Positions 1 through 14,000 of a stretch of 64,000 nucleotides of DNA are shown here, in pieces. This DNA comes from Psococerastis gibbosa. Lineage: Eukaryota; Arthropoda; Insecta; Psocodea; Psocidae. Position 1 is the stretch's first letter, and every line of letters starts with the position of its first letter. The stretch lies in the NCBI GenBank assembly GCA_963971405.1, contig OZ020490.1:21911464-21975463 (forward strand), in the 5' to 3' direction. Made by a program: the position numbers and the translations under genes. The notes below the pieces were generated by a model. The model was not told where the DNA came from. It was given only the letters and a program-made list of their open reading frames with translations, and did no database searches.

Positions 1-335
1 TTGTTGTTTTTATTGACTTTTTATTTTTTTATTTAATTAACAAAAGAAGTCATTAAAGATTTGGCTCATGGAAGTTGTAGAAGACAACTTCGTGCATCAT
101 ATAATCGGGTACTTTTATTTTTCGATTTTGTAGTTCTTCCAAAAATCCCAGAATACGCATAATTTTAGTCCGTTCTGGTGTTTATGAAAGAACTAAGGTA
201 CCAAAAATTTAATATTTCCTATAACATTATGCATGACGCAGTTTTCTACAACCTCCATGAGACAAATTCTTAATGACTTGCTTTGTTTGTTGTTTGTTAA
301 TTAAATAAAAAATAAAAAGTCAATAAAAACAACAA
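1..335. mobile_element. Foldback MITE, copy 1
   Basis: Begins TTGTTGTTTTTATTGAC and ends with the reverse complement GTCAATAAAAACAACAA; the interior is also roughly palindromic (TAGTTCTTCC against GAAAGAACTAAGGTACC). It may extend left of the window. Confidence 0.75.
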
Positions 336-402
336 ATATTGGAGTGCTCATTTTCTACGTAGCATGTCCTCTTAAAAATTTGCACTCCAAAAGTAAATAC
401 TT

Positions 403-704
403 TTCATTTTTTATTTAATTAACTCAGCAAGTTATTAAAAATTTGGCTCATCTAAGTTGTAGAAGACTACTTCGTGCATCGTATAATCGGGTATTTTTAC
501 TTTTCGGTTTTTTAGTTCTTCCTAAAATCCCAGAATACGCGAAATTTTAGTCCTGTCTGGTATTTATGAAAGAACCAAGGTACCAAAAATTTAATATTTC
601 CTATTATATGATGCATGAAGTAGTCTGCTACAACTTCCATGAGGCAAATCTTTAATGACATGCTTTGTTAATTAAATAAAAAAAAAGTCAATAAAAACTA
701 CAAA
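403..704. mobile_element. Foldback MITE, copy 2 (tandem to copy 1)
   Basis: Same interior as copy 1 with about 10% differences and a shortened left arm. The flank after each copy is also related (GCTCATT-TCTACGT-GCAT), so element plus flank of about 370 bp was duplicated in tandem. Confidence 0.7.
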
Positions 705-822
705 TTTTGGGTGGCTCATTATCTACGTGGCATACGTCCTATTAAGCTACTCTGAGTTACTTTGGCAACGTTACATATACACACCTGTTATGAGCAACTG
801 CAAATCTTAGCCACGTTTTTTT

Positions 823-1054
823 ACTCGTATCTCTACTTGGTTAAGTCATGCTTTCGCCTGCTTCATTGCGTCAATGGTAAGCTTCTCTCAGCATGTCCGT
901 TATCACTTGTAGCCGGTGTAAGTAGACACCGAGGACGTATACCAGTTTGCCAATAGCCAAAAATTCATACGGAAACAATACAATTAATGTCCGAAATCCT
1001 TGGGGGTCGTTGGTATTGGTCCATAAAAAGTACTTCAGGATCTAAACTACTACT
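823..1054 (+). mobile_element. SINE-like retroposon, (CTA)n-tailed family C
   Basis: Shares CATGCTTTCGCCTG, ACGTATACCAGTTTGCCAAT and GGGGTCGTTGG with minus-strand copies at 25255-25507 and 51126-51392; ends CTACTACTA. Confidence 0.6.
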
Positions 1055-1338
1055 AGCTACGTTTTCATCCATGACATGGGGAATTTTTGCTGGGAAATAA
1101 CCACTACGAGATTTTCAATGGCTTCTATGACTTGAAACACTGTACATACAGTATGATGTAATGTAAAGTGTAAATGTAGAGTTAACACCGACGAACGAAG
1201 ACTAAACAACATACTTACTGAACGGAGATTAAGTTTTTTTTTCAAATTTAAGCAGCATTTTACGATTACTGCCCCCTAACTTTTAATGGAAATATTATTT
1301 ATTATTATTATAGCTTACTGGATGTATGTAATTCGTTA

Positions 1339-2602
1339 TTGCTTTCCAATTTATACGTAGTATAAGGAAAGCTTTGTGACGGTCGAAATTTTCGATTCCG
1401 AGATTTCAACGGATTTACACGTTTTGAGGTCCCAGGAACCCAAAAAAGTGGTTTTTACGAAATGTCTGTCTGTCGCTCTGTCTGTCTGTATGTCTGTCTG
1501 TCCATCGATTTCCGGGCAAACTACTTGACCGATTTTTAAGAAATTTGGCATGTAGGTTCACAAAACTCATACCTCGAGACCATTTTTTTATATTTTGGGC
1601 TAACTCAATTTGGGGGGGTTTTATTCTCAAAAAACTAAAAAAAAACGTCTAAAAAAATTATTTCTCAAAAACGCCTCCAACCATTTCTTTTAAATTCACA
1701 TTTCTTGTAGTCGTTATTAATGTTAACAAAATGCAGAGGGTCGCTTGCCCCTTGATAGTTTGCTTCTGGGGGTAAAAAAATAAAAATAACTAAATGTTAA
1801 TGAAAAATGACTAAAAAATAATTTCTCTGTGAAGCCTTCCCATCGATGATTTCTACCTTCAGGCATGTTTTAGGTGTTAAATTGAGTAACGAAACCGGAC
1901 AGGGTGCTTTCCCAGAAAAGCATTTGGTTTTGGGCAAAAAAATGTTTTTGAAAAAATGATAGAAAATTCACGCTCAAATGCCTTGCGTGCCCTGCCAGTA
2001 TTGCTGTGTGGTAATGTGTTGTTCTGGCCTATCTAGAATTTTCCAGTGACGTCAGGTGGACACCCCCCCCCCCCCCGAGATATCGGAAATTTAACCATAG
2101 GAAAATTATTTACCGTTATTTATCGTTATTAATGTTAACAAAATGCAGAGGGTCGCTTGCCCCTTGATATTTTGCTTCTGGGGGTAAAAAAATAAAAATA
2201 CCTCAATTTTCATGAAAAATGATTAAAAAATAATTTTTCTGCGAAACCTTCCTATCGATTATTTCTACCTTCAGGCATGTTTTAGGTGTTAAATTGAGTA
2301 ACGAAGCAGGAAAGGTTGCTTTCCCAAAAAAACCATTTGGTTTTGTGCAAAAATTTTGTTTTTTGAAAAAATGATAGAAAATTCACGCTTAAATGCATTG
2401 CGTGCCCTGCCATTATTGCTGTGTGATGTGTTGGTCTGACCTATCTAGAAATTACCTCACTTCCAGTGACGTCAGATCCCCCCCCCCCCCCCGAAATATC
2501 GGAAATTTAACCATAGGAAAATTATTTACCATGAAATTATTCATTTTCTCTATCTGCTAATTTTGATAAATTGGAAAGCATGCTCGAGTAAACTCGGACC
2601 AG
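1339..2602 (+). repeat. Dispersed repeat family with AGAC/GTCT microsatellite, copy A
   Basis: Starts with the hairpin GCTTTCC..TATACGTA..GGAAAGC, then CGAAATTTTCGATTCCGAG, a (GTCT)n run and CGATTTCCGGGCAAACTA. The latter half is a 412-bp tandem duplication (units from 1712 and 2124), each with a poly(C) tract. Copies: 14711-15556(-), 28700-28932(-), 50010-50123(+), 57761-57993(-), 62170-62548(-). No coding frame; transposition mechanism unknown. Confidence 0.75.
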
Positions 2603-4724
2603 TTCTTTTTCTTGGTTTGGTGCAACATCATTATGTATTATTTCTGAAAACTGCATTTCGTGCTTTATAATATACCCAAGGTCAGTGCATTCCCATGACC
2701 TAGGAAAATGCAATACAAACTTAACTAAATTGAGTTGTTGCAATGTATAATTTACCAGATCGAGTCAACAGTGAACGGTAAGCGGTTCGGTTGGTAGAAT
2801 TCAATGTCATCTCAGACCTCTGCCCGCAGGAAGGAGTTGATAGCTAGAGGCGATCTAGTTGCGCCCCCTTCCTCACATAATATTTTATATGTACTCCACT
2901 GCCCACGGTACAATTTGTTTTTGTCAGAATTAGGGACGATTGGTAATAGGGTCACTAGAAAGCTAGAAAAGAGATGATATGAACTTAAAAAATAATTTTT
3001 ACTATACACGGATTGAGTTGAAATTTCGAAAACAACATAAGTTGCTAGGGTTCAGCCTATAGAAAAAAGGGTGGACGGTGAGTGTAAACGGGACACAACC
3101 CTTTTTTTTTCAATGAAATTTATCGAATCTAGTACATTAGGCTGCTCCCTTCCCACTATATACGAGCATCTTATCAGCCCTATCATGCAATTCTTCTGCA
3201 AACAACTTATCATCAGATCCTAAAAGGGCTGAACATGCTAATAATTTCAGCCCACATTTGCAGAAATCTTCAATTACAGGCACACCTTGACAAAGCCCAT
3301 CTGCATACCTAAAGATGGCAGATTATGAGATTAGTGTTCGGTTTGGTGCTATATATGGAAACAGTTACGCAAACCACCATTGAGGCAGGCAGCCAGTATC
3401 CGCTCCCATGGCGCCTACCAATGGACTTGGTTTCGCCTTGACCCTTTTGTTAAGTGCAGCTTCCTTAATATGTCTATTACTGTGTTTCCCATTAAGAATT
3501 TTTCTAGGACCCCCTTAAGTGATCGTTTTTTAAGCACAGACCCCTGCACTCTGCGAACCACAACCCTTTAGTGATTCTAAGAAAAATCTGCACAAACCAC
3601 TACTGGAAGAAAGACCCCAGGCCAATGATGTCTCACCAGCTTGTAGTTTAAAATTTCATTGCGACAACCCTTAATAATGTAGTAATTTTTCCTTTTCATT
3701 TTATTTCGGCGGATTTACTAATACCTAAGTCTAATCCCGTTTCGGGACCCAGGGATTAATGTCGTCATGTCCCGTAACCCAGGATTCAGGATTGACGAAA
3801 ATGCTTCGGGATTATATACTCTATAAGTGCAAGAGTCAAATGACTTGCTAATATACAACACAAAAACTACTGTGCAACTATGTTTTGAGAGAAGTTAAAA
3901 GAAAAACAGCAAAACAAAATCATCGGAAACTTCCCGAAGGAGGCCATTAAAAATGTGCCTTCCATAAATCAGCCGAGCCTAAACCTAATTTGTGACCTCT
4001 ACTTCTTATGCAGACTATGGACCTGCGAGGCAAGAGCCATACAGCTGACCTAGGTACTTCCATGTAAGGCAGATTAAGGTACGGGTACTATCGCCCGACA
4101 CGACCTGATGGAGCTATCCTTGGCGCACTTCCGTAACACTACTCTGTTGGTGGACAGTTCGCACTCTACTGTATTTCTATTATTTGCGAATTTCGCCAGA
4201 TTATCACGTCCACTGATTCGATTAAAGTGTATAGGTACTTACCGTCAAATATTTATTTATGTTGACACAATGGTGCGAGCAAGAGCTAATTAAGATAGTA
4301 GTACCTTTTCATATCACGTCCATCGACACGGAAAATTTGCAAGAATACTATTTAATCTTTTCCACTCTTCCGACTTCCGTGGGCACAGGCAACATCTAGT
4401 GCAGTGAAATGTCGAGTGAAAAGACCCTAAATGATTCAAACATTTTCTTCAGATTGTGCGACGTGCTGTTTAAACATATTTTGATTCCGTCATATAGCCT
4501 AATTAAAAAAAATGGCATTGTTAAATTCAAATTAATCTTTTGTTGAAAATATCGTACTTTCTTACTTACATGGTTATATTTGAAGAATAATTTTAAATAT
4601 GGTCATGTTATCTTATTAATCCACTTTCTCAGGGTATTCATTTTAATTTTTCCAACGCCAATGGACAAAACAATAAAATGTTTTATGTGCCCTGGATTAT
4701 GATTTTTTTTTCTTCTTGTTTCAG
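2603..4724. other. Gene 1 intron, nothing recognised
   Basis: Non-coding, AT-rich; an internal GGGACCCAGGGATTAATGTC stretch near 3748 with partly repeated CGGGATTA words is the only pattern noted. An unseen short exon cannot be excluded. Confidence 0.4.
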
Positions 4725-4818
4725 AAAATCCTCTGCAGATGGCAGAGGAGGAGGTCCACCGCCGCCCCCACCCCCCGCTCCACCCGGAAGTCTGCCTGGC
4801 CGCAGGATACAGTCAGAG
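4725..4818 (+). CDS. Gene 1 exon a: poly-Pro segment
   Basis: Acceptor TTTCAG before 4725 and donor GAG|GTAAGA after 4818. One leading base, then 31 codons containing seven consecutive prolines followed by APPGSLPGRR. A second frame is also open here, but only this one joins the next exon in phase 0. Confidence 0.75.
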
Positions 4819-7800
4819 GTAAGAGTATTTCCAATTGAACAGTGTTCCAATTTGTCGGATTTTTGTAGTAGCCTATTAATCTTATTCAGCTAAATACTTT
4901 TTCTTCTGACTCTACAGCCCTTGATGGGCTTTACATGGGCTAAGGCGCGGTTTCCACCGACCGGCTAGGGCTAAATACAAATACGGTGACGTGATAGCAG
5001 ACATTCAAGACTTAGGCGGGGATTCCACCGACCTCGCATTGCAGAATGCAAATGACATTGACGGAAATTTGAATTTTTCTTTTTATAGAAATCTATTAAA
5101 ATGTTTGTACTTAACATATCCCATGAAGCCATTTTTTAATTTTAGTTTGTTTGTTTGTGATTTTACTCTATGATCATTGATCAATTTTAACTATGGCATA
5201 GAGGAAAACAAACATTTCCGTCAATGTCATTTGCATTCTGCAATGCGAGGTCGGTGGAAACCCCGCCTTAACAATACTCCTCCAGTCATCTCGGTTTTGT
5301 ACGACTCTCCACCTTCTACGGACTCACAACTCGCGAAGATCAGTTTTTAATTCGTCCTTGCAGCGGTTTCGTGGATATCCCTGTAGGTTTCTTCCCGCCC
5401 TGCTTGCTTTGTACATTTGTACACGACGTGTCCCAGCCATCTTAGACGCTGCGCTTTTATAAAGCATACTGTATGTCTTCTCCCAATATTCGCAGTTTGT
5501 TGGCGGTAAGATTCCAAGTTTCTGAGCCACTTGTTGCAACAGGTCTTAAAGGGTTATGTAGATCTTTATGATGGTGGTTCTGGATATCAGTATTTACTTA
5601 AGCAATTTTAGGTTGGCGAAGTATGCTCCGGAGGTAGCCTCTATTCTTCTATATCTATGTCTGCGCTAATTTTTTTTTTACAGATCTTTATTCTTCAGCC
5701 CTTCACATTTTCGAATGTCATCCCTTCCACAGTCAGGTGGTTTTCTCTTCGACTCCTATCTAAAGCTGACGTTCAGCAAAATTCTACTTGAATTAATCAA
5801 AATAGAGGTTGTTATGATTTATGAGTTAGACTACATAATTTGAATTGACTTACCGATTGCGGTAGTAGTTGTGTTATGATCCACCACGCCCTTGGTAACA
5901 CATCTGAAAGAAAGACCATGTTTATATTGACAATGAAAACACAACAGGCCTTAAAGAACTGACTTAGATAATGACAAAGTACATTTTTCAGATTCCGGAA
6001 AGAGGCAACGAACCACCTGCAGCCATTCAAAACGCCATGATGACGAAGGACAAGAAACCGTTCACGTACACACCAGGTGGCCTGGATTTGTCCGAGATCA
6101 GAAGTCCGCGGATGGCCAGACGTGTCAACAGAAACGCCCATGCTGAAGAAATACACGGGGAACACGCCCCTGCTCACGCGATTTCGCCGCAAACCACGCT
6201 AACTCCTGCGGCGGTTGCAGCGATGCAGCCACAGATGCCCACTCAGGTAGGAAATTTTTAATTTTTCTCAACACCTGCCATGCTTCCAACCTGCACCACA
6301 TTGATCTAGCCGACAACGACACTTGTCCGCTATGTAACTTCGGAAGCGTGGACGGAGACAACTTGTGGGTTTGCTCTGCCCTAACTCACCCCAATGAAGA
6401 CTTCATAAATTGGTACAGGGAGGCTCGGTGTCGAATGGTTGAACAACCACGGACAGGCGTTGGATAAAGTAAAGTAAGACGGTAATTTTTTTAGAACTTC
6501 AAGAAAGCCCAATTGCAGTTAAGCAGTATTGTGAAGAAACAAACAAACAAATAATCCAACGAAGACATTACTTTACGAAGTGGTCTGTGGGGCACCAATG
6601 TTCACTGTTATAAAAGAAACAATTATAAGACAACCTGAAAGGGAAACTGGAGGAGAAAAAAAAATTGAATCTCACAGGAGATATGGATCGAAGAGCTATT
6701 AATGAGAATGATGAGGTAATAGAATCCGGGTTGATGATGGTTGATGAAAAAATAATGAACACTGAAGATGTCAGATCGAAGGAACTGTGTTAAGTGACGG
6801 TTGAATACTAAGTATCGAAATATAACGGAACCTTTCATCAACTTTATGCCCCCTCATTTATGACATTTGATATGGCATTTGACATTTGATAAGAAATTGG
6901 ATTTTACAACCAAAACGGACTGTGGGGAGTCAGAGTCTCTTAACTGACGATTAATCAATTCAGATTCAACCATAGTCTTTGTTTATTTCAGGTATTCCCT
7001 TCTGGGGTTCCTCAGCCTCCACCACCTCCATCATTTCCTGCACCTCCTCCACCCCCCTACAACCAGGCACCGCAACCACCGACGAAAAATCAAGCTCTCC
7101 CCCGCATTCGTGGCTTCGATCCTAATGAGATTCTCACAAGGGGCAGCCGCTTGCAACCTCGATCGGAACCAGAGTCTAGCTCATCGCCTGTTCAACCTGT
7201 ACAGGTTCAGGCCTCCAGACCTGTAGCAAGTGACTCCCCGAGGGCGCAGCTGGGATCAATTTATATTCCTCCAGTACAGATGAATTCTCAGGTAACAACA
7301 ATATTATAGTTTTATATTTACGTCATAGAGTTGAGGCTCATTTATGCACCTTTCAGAGTGTATTTAATATCATTTTGTGATTTTCTACAGGATAGTGCAA
7401 CACCTTCTACAGGTTCTGCGCATGGCTACACTGTAACAAGCCCACCCTCCAATACATCAACTCCTGGCTCGAGTTCGCCTAGTGTGGAGAACAGGAAAGG
7501 CCCTGCGCCTTGGATTTCACCCCAAGTACAACAGCAACCTACCAGGCCTCCTTGGATGGAACAGAGAAACCAACAGCCCAATGCACAATCGCCTACGAGT
7601 CAACAACAGCAGGGTGGCTCCAGGATTATACCGATTCAGGTAGAAATATGAAGGCAGAAGTTTCCAAACCACAGCGGGGGTCTACCAAGCCGTTTAAAGT
7701 ATAAATTATTATGCGGTTATATATGTATGTTTAAAAAAAAAACATTTGCATTCTAAAATAATTTTTTGACCTTTTAAACCCCACAATAAGTTGTTCTTTA

Positions 7801-8026
7801 AACGACATGGTAGGTCTGCTGACCCTCAATCAAGATTCAATTCATTAATATAACTTTGTCATACGTAGCTCTAAATTCTGACTATAAATTTGCCCACTTT
7901 CGACAGACGACAAGGACATTTAGTGATAAAAGTTAATTACCAAGTGCGCATGAGACGATGATCAATTTTGCTGGATTATGATTATCTCACTCACTAGTGA
8001 TGGATTTGTAGAAATAGGTATTTATG

Positions 8027-8059
<33 letters not shown>

Positions 8060-11000
8060 CGTCTTTATTGAACAGCGTCCAGGTCCAAAAGTTAAATAAA
8101 TGAAAAAGTGATAATACTTGAGCCAAAAGATAATATTTATGGACTTCAGCATTGTACAAAAATTTACAGCTTTAATCAGATAGGGACTGTCGGACACAGA
8201 AATTAAAAAGAACGTAACACTGAGTGCATTCGATTTCATTAAAGTATGCATGTTCCAGCTCCTGCCGCCAGTGGCAGGGGCTAGAACAAGGTCCAGCGTT
8301 ATAAAGGCTGCGATGGGTCGCCCATCAGAAAGTAAGTAGGTTTATTCCGAACCGAGCAGGAGTAGCATCACCTACAAACTGTTTTTTAAATTTTGTCTTC
8401 GGGGCACCTGCGGGTCGTGGCAGGACCCCCAAAACATTTCACTACATTAGTCAACATCATATTTACTCGCCTCTGTACGTAAGCAGAAAATAGCCGTTAC
8501 AGAACAGTTAGACTGCACAACTGTCATGTGCTGGATCATTAGCTGTCTTAGCCAATCAGGGCTAAGCAGCTGCTTACTGATTGGTCAATTCACGGTAAGC
8601 AGTGCTGACCAGTGTAAATATTTGGTGCATCCCTTAATATACACTCATTCCTTGTTGAAAACTCGTCTCGTTCTATGGAATTATTGGAATAAACAAAGTG
8701 TTATGTTCGCTTCAATTGCTGGTCCAACAGTTGGTAATTTTAAATAATTATTTCCATACCGGATTTAACATACTGTTATATTTAGATTGAAGGGCGTGCT
8801 CCTCCACAACAGCCGCAGCAGCAATATCAATCCCAGCAGCAGCAGCAATATCAATCCCAGCAGCAGCAACAATATCAATCCCAGCCGCAGCAATATCAAA
8901 GCCAGCCGCAGCAATATCAAAGCCAGCCGCAGCAATATCAAAGCCAGCCGCAGCAGCAACACCAACAGCAGTATCCACCTCAACAACGTCAGCAACACGA
9001 CTCACCCGTTCAAAGGCCAGGTTCTGCTGGAGGAACACGCGTCATCCCTATTCAGATAGAGGGAGCTGCTCCTCCACCACCTCCTCCTCAACAGCAACCG
9101 ACGAGGTCACAATTTCAGCAGAAGTATAATCCTGCGACTCCTTCGTCTCCTACACCATACAGCCCACCTAATGCTGATTGGTAAGCTTCATTTGGACAAA
9201 TCAGACAACAATTCTATCCTGAGATTCCTGGATTCTTCAGAAAACAAATCACAAATACACAAATCAGTTTCAGTATATTATCGTTGTTGCTTACATCTTG
9301 TAAATTAAGTTTTTTAAGCCCATTGCCTCCAAGTCGTAGCCAGGATTTTTTTTCGGAGGGGATTGAATCAGAAGTAGCCTGCGTTCAAAGAACTTGATTA
9401 ATATTTTTGTCACCTATAGGTTATTAGAAAGTGTAAGGTAGATTTTACAGACAAAGACACAGCAATTACTCTAAACAGTGGCAAAAAGTTTTGACCATAT
9501 ACTCGGAAATTGGGTTTCCACGCATTTTGACGGCTGTAAAGTTTTTATATTTTTGGCATTAAAGTAAAAATAGCCATTTAATTATTTTAGTTTAAGGAAA
9601 TGCAACAACCATTTAACGATGCAATCTTGTGATTTTTATATTACAGTCAGGCCCCGGAGCTGTCAAACTCTCCTTGTCTTTGCCAATTCAGTTATTTTGT
9701 CGGTTATCATCAAAAATACTCATCTATTTATTCACTCAGTATTACCGGAATAACTAATATTCAGTACCGTAAATCCCATTCCCAGCAAAACCCTTTCGCA
9801 TAAAAATGAAGCAAAGTTCCTGTTTTCCGGAACGTTTAGCCATCATAAGTTCAGATACAAAAGTAGCAAAGTTAGTTGTTTAATTAACGGATTGACATGA
9901 AATATGACCAAGTTCTATACTACTGAAAAATTGTAAGTTTGTCTGAAAACAGATATTAGCGCCTGTGATAATCATGATTCTACAAATATTGTCCATTTCA
10001 GTAATAGTCAGGGCGTTCCGCAGTGGGCTCCAGTTCAGCCACGTATGGTTGCCAAGGATGCAACCGATGGTCGCCCTCAGTTCCCCCAACAATACCAAGA
10101 TTACGGCTCTTATAACACAGCAGGAGTTCCTCTCAGTCAACTGAGAAAGATGCAGCTTTCTGACGAAGATCGGGCTTTAATGGAGAAGCTAAAAACACAA
10201 GGTCAGTAATTTGCACCTTAGTATTGTAGGTCAAACCAAATCTTGCGGAAACACAATGCCTCTCATTAAATATTTAAATCTCAGACTTGCAGCAACTTTT
10301 CAAAGTGGAAAATGTGGATGCTGCTGCTGCGATTTTCGATGGCCCCAATGACCTTGTACATGATAAAGATTGTCAAAAACAAGTCAGAATGTGCAAACGC
10401 TAGTTGATAGGTGTGTGAGAGACGGTTGTTGAGTGGCCTCACAACGGAGATGAATAACACCTGAGCTATAGTGAAGGCTTCGGTGGTGCTTGTATTTGTG
10501 CGATTGTCTACACATCATGCGATCGGAGACGTGCCGTAACTAGATACAAGTACCTATTGGGTTACTTAGTGAGGCGACTAAAGAGGAAAATTCGACGATA
10601 ATGGGGCCTATATGCTCAATATCAAATCTATTGTAATTGATTGATGTTTCTAACACTGCCATTACTGTGAATTTTTAGCTGACAGTTATAATAACGGCGA
10701 CGCATATTCCGAAGCAGAAAAGAGTCCTATCTATAAAGGATCCTATATTCCATCTCGAGCTTTTAAGATTCTCGATGAAAGTGGTACGATCAGAAATTAT
10801 ATTGCTACTTCTAACATGTTGGTGAAGTACGGGTACCATTTTTTAATGCATAATAAGCTTCAAAGATACAATATATTCCATTGAAAAGAAAATTTTATGG
10901 CACACAGTATTATTAGAAGCTTATTATTCTATATGCAGTCTGTTTCAGGCGAATAGCGACGAACATATAGGGCCTATTTCCCAAATAACCGATGTATTGT

Positions 11001-14000
11001 GATAATGCACAGTTATCGAGCTAACAAAATACATTCTGCTCAGGAGATATTTGACCAATATTGTTGATCGAAGCATTGAATATGAACATTAATTACATTA
11101 TTGCCCTAGGCGCATTTTCCTGGAACTTAGAACATTTCCCAATTTTACCCTTAATCCGTCCTTTGGTAGATAACGGAGCATTTTCGGTCTCCCAATATAT
11201 GAGTTATTTTTCTCCGAATTGAATGGGAGAATACGCCCTAGAAGTTTGTTGCCGTTGACCTGAAACACCATGTATTGTATTGGTACTCATGGATGGGGGC
11301 TTTTCATAACATATACCAAATGCAAATGCTTATATTTTATTGGTTTGTAGTGGACGACGAGCAATACATGCATGGGGAGTCGGACCCACGCTACAGAGGA
11401 GCAGCTATCCCGAGTAGGGCATTTCGCATGCTGCAGGCTATGACAGACACCGCGGACGAGGTGCCTCAGGGTACGCTTTTGGGTGTGCCGTGCTTTGTGC
11501 TTTATATTAATGCTTTGGTGATGGTGGGCAGTATACTTCTACAAGTAGACTGAACTCTTATTATAAGAGATATAATAGGGAGAACAATCAATTTTTTTTG
11601 TAAACAAAGGCTGTCTTGAGTTACTTTCTCAAAATTAATTAACATATCGATCCACAGATAGAATAGAATAGTCATTTGAAGATTAGATAATACATTTTTT
11701 AGCAGAGTAATTTTATTTAGGGAACTTCACAGGGATATTGTTAGGATAAAAAATTGTAATATTAGAGACTACGATACATATTCATATACTTACCATCAGA
11801 GAAAGGCTAAAGTACTAACGGTAACAAGCGCTGTTTGTGTAGCATGTTTTGGTCGCATACGGGCTGCTAAAGCCCAGCAATATTTTTTTGAACATATTGT
11901 ACTTTATAGAAGAAAATATAAATTCTCCATTAAATAATATAAGCTTAACTGTGTAGTAGTAGTACTAAGTAGCAAGCAGTAAATTTGTATTTTCTCACAT
12001 ATGACATATTATTACTCTAATGAGACACATTAAAGTGCATTAAGGCATCAGTAATTCCGTGTAGTAAATAGTCGGCGTCTCGAGAAAGATTGTATTTTTT
12101 AGGAAGTCTCCAAAAAACTAGCCTATGCTAAGATGTTTGAAGCCGTGGATCGAGATATAAATTAATTTCGATCGCCTTTGCTTAAAAAAAGATGTGCAAT
12201 GGTTTTCCCTAAAGAAGGCTTGCAATATGGGATTGAAAATATTTAACCATAGCTTTTGTCTCTTCTACTTCGATTAATGTTGCTTGCTGTTGCATGTTTA
12301 GCACTACGAGTAGCATGCTTTTTCTTGATGTTTTGCTACTCAAAGTTTTATTGACAAAAAATAAATGCACAACACTTTCGACCTTAGTAAGACCATAATT
12401 AAAAATAATGGAGCACTTCGTTTACTCCAATATTTGTTTAAGCCAATACTTTTGAAAGCGGGGAAACATGATGTTTCGTTATCTTAAATTCCTGGTCGCA
12501 CTATTTGTACACTGTATATTGTATAGTACGAGTAAGGTAGAGTTTCCGTTTTTTATCATTATTATTATTATTATTATTTTTTTTTTAAGGCGCGGGACTC
12601 TTTCGAGTATTTGCGCCGGTCGGTGTGTAAATCATTATTATTATTATTATTATTACTTCGCATTAATATAATCCCCTAACTGGTGGAGTAACCAATTAGG
12701 GGAAAAAAAATCAAGGCATTTAGCCCTAAGAAGTTATCAACGGAGGTTCTAGCAGTATCGGTGTAATCAATGATGTCATTAGAATATGCAGGTATATAGC
12801 ATAATCTCATTTAAAAAAAATCTATGGCAACTAATTCACATAATTACAATGCAATAAATATTAAAAATCCATACTACATGTACAGTTTGTTTATTTTATG
12901 ATTATTTAACCATTAATTTAAGGCAGAGATTTCCAAATGTTTTGTAAACTAATAATGCCCGATATGTAACTGTAAAGGCTTTCACGGCCAGAGTCAAATG
13001 AAGAAGCCGGCCCATCAGCCCGGATTCTACTGGTTCTTCAATGCCCGATATGTTTGTGGGAATTAATTAAATCATTGTTTCAAGATATGAAAAGATAAAA
13101 AATTCGTTTCATATACACATTTTCTTATCTTTGCGGCTGTGGGACGAGGAATTAATTAATTAATTCAAACTATCTAGGCCTACTCAGTTTATTTACAAAT
13201 ATTGTAATATTTGGAAACCTCTGGTACAATATTATACATGTCACTTCTATTCAGGCGGGGTTTCCACATAGGTCAATGGTCAATGGTAAATATGGTTTTG
13301 ACGTGGTAGCAGACATTTTTAGTATGTCTTTAATGTCTGCTAAAACGTCAATACCACATTTACCATTGACCAATGACGTATGTGGAAACCCCGCCTTATA
13401 CATGCTTATTACAATATTTATACTAAATCAACTTATTAGAAAACATATATTTTCAGTGCCACGCGGACCGTCACGGGGACCTCCGAACCGCCCACAGTCG
13501 GCTCAGCCCTTCAGACAGCAAGGTACAGTACTTCCTTGTGAATAGATGGTTTTATAGTGTTTATAATCTTCATCACATTACGAGACAATCGGAAGGGGAA
13601 AAGCCTTACATGTGTAAAATAAATACTTACTAACTTACAATACTTACTAATTACTTACAATACCCTACCCCGAATAAATTTAGGTAAAATAACAGGTTTA
13701 TGGTTTGCAAATACTCCCAACTTCAACAGCTTAGCATTCAAAATATAATTACAAATGCTTTCACGGCCGGAGGTACATGAAGAATCAGTAGAATCCGGGA
13801 TGATAGGCCGTGGTCGTCCTGAAAGTGTACTTTCAAACGTTTCGTCAACATCTGCGGTCGACATCTTCAGTGGAACTGCGTATACTTCTAAGATTGTATC
13901 TTGGAGGCTCAGCAGCAACTGTGTGGGCAGGGGATGTGCCCTGATATTTATACTAAGTTGCGGGGTGGTGGGGGGTGGAGGCGGAGTCATCCTCGCCCCT

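Noticed and set aside
1339-2602. LTR-type retroelement
   Set aside because: No paired terminal direct repeats, primer-binding site or gag/pol frame; only a non-coding dispersed repeat.
4725-4818. Alternative reading NPLQMAEEEVHRRPH of exon a
   Set aside because: Open across the exon but out of phase with exon b, which needs the poly-Pro frame.
8748-9038. Ala/Ile/Asp repeat frame and Leu-rich frame opposite exon e
   Set aside because: Antisense shadows of the Gln repeat.
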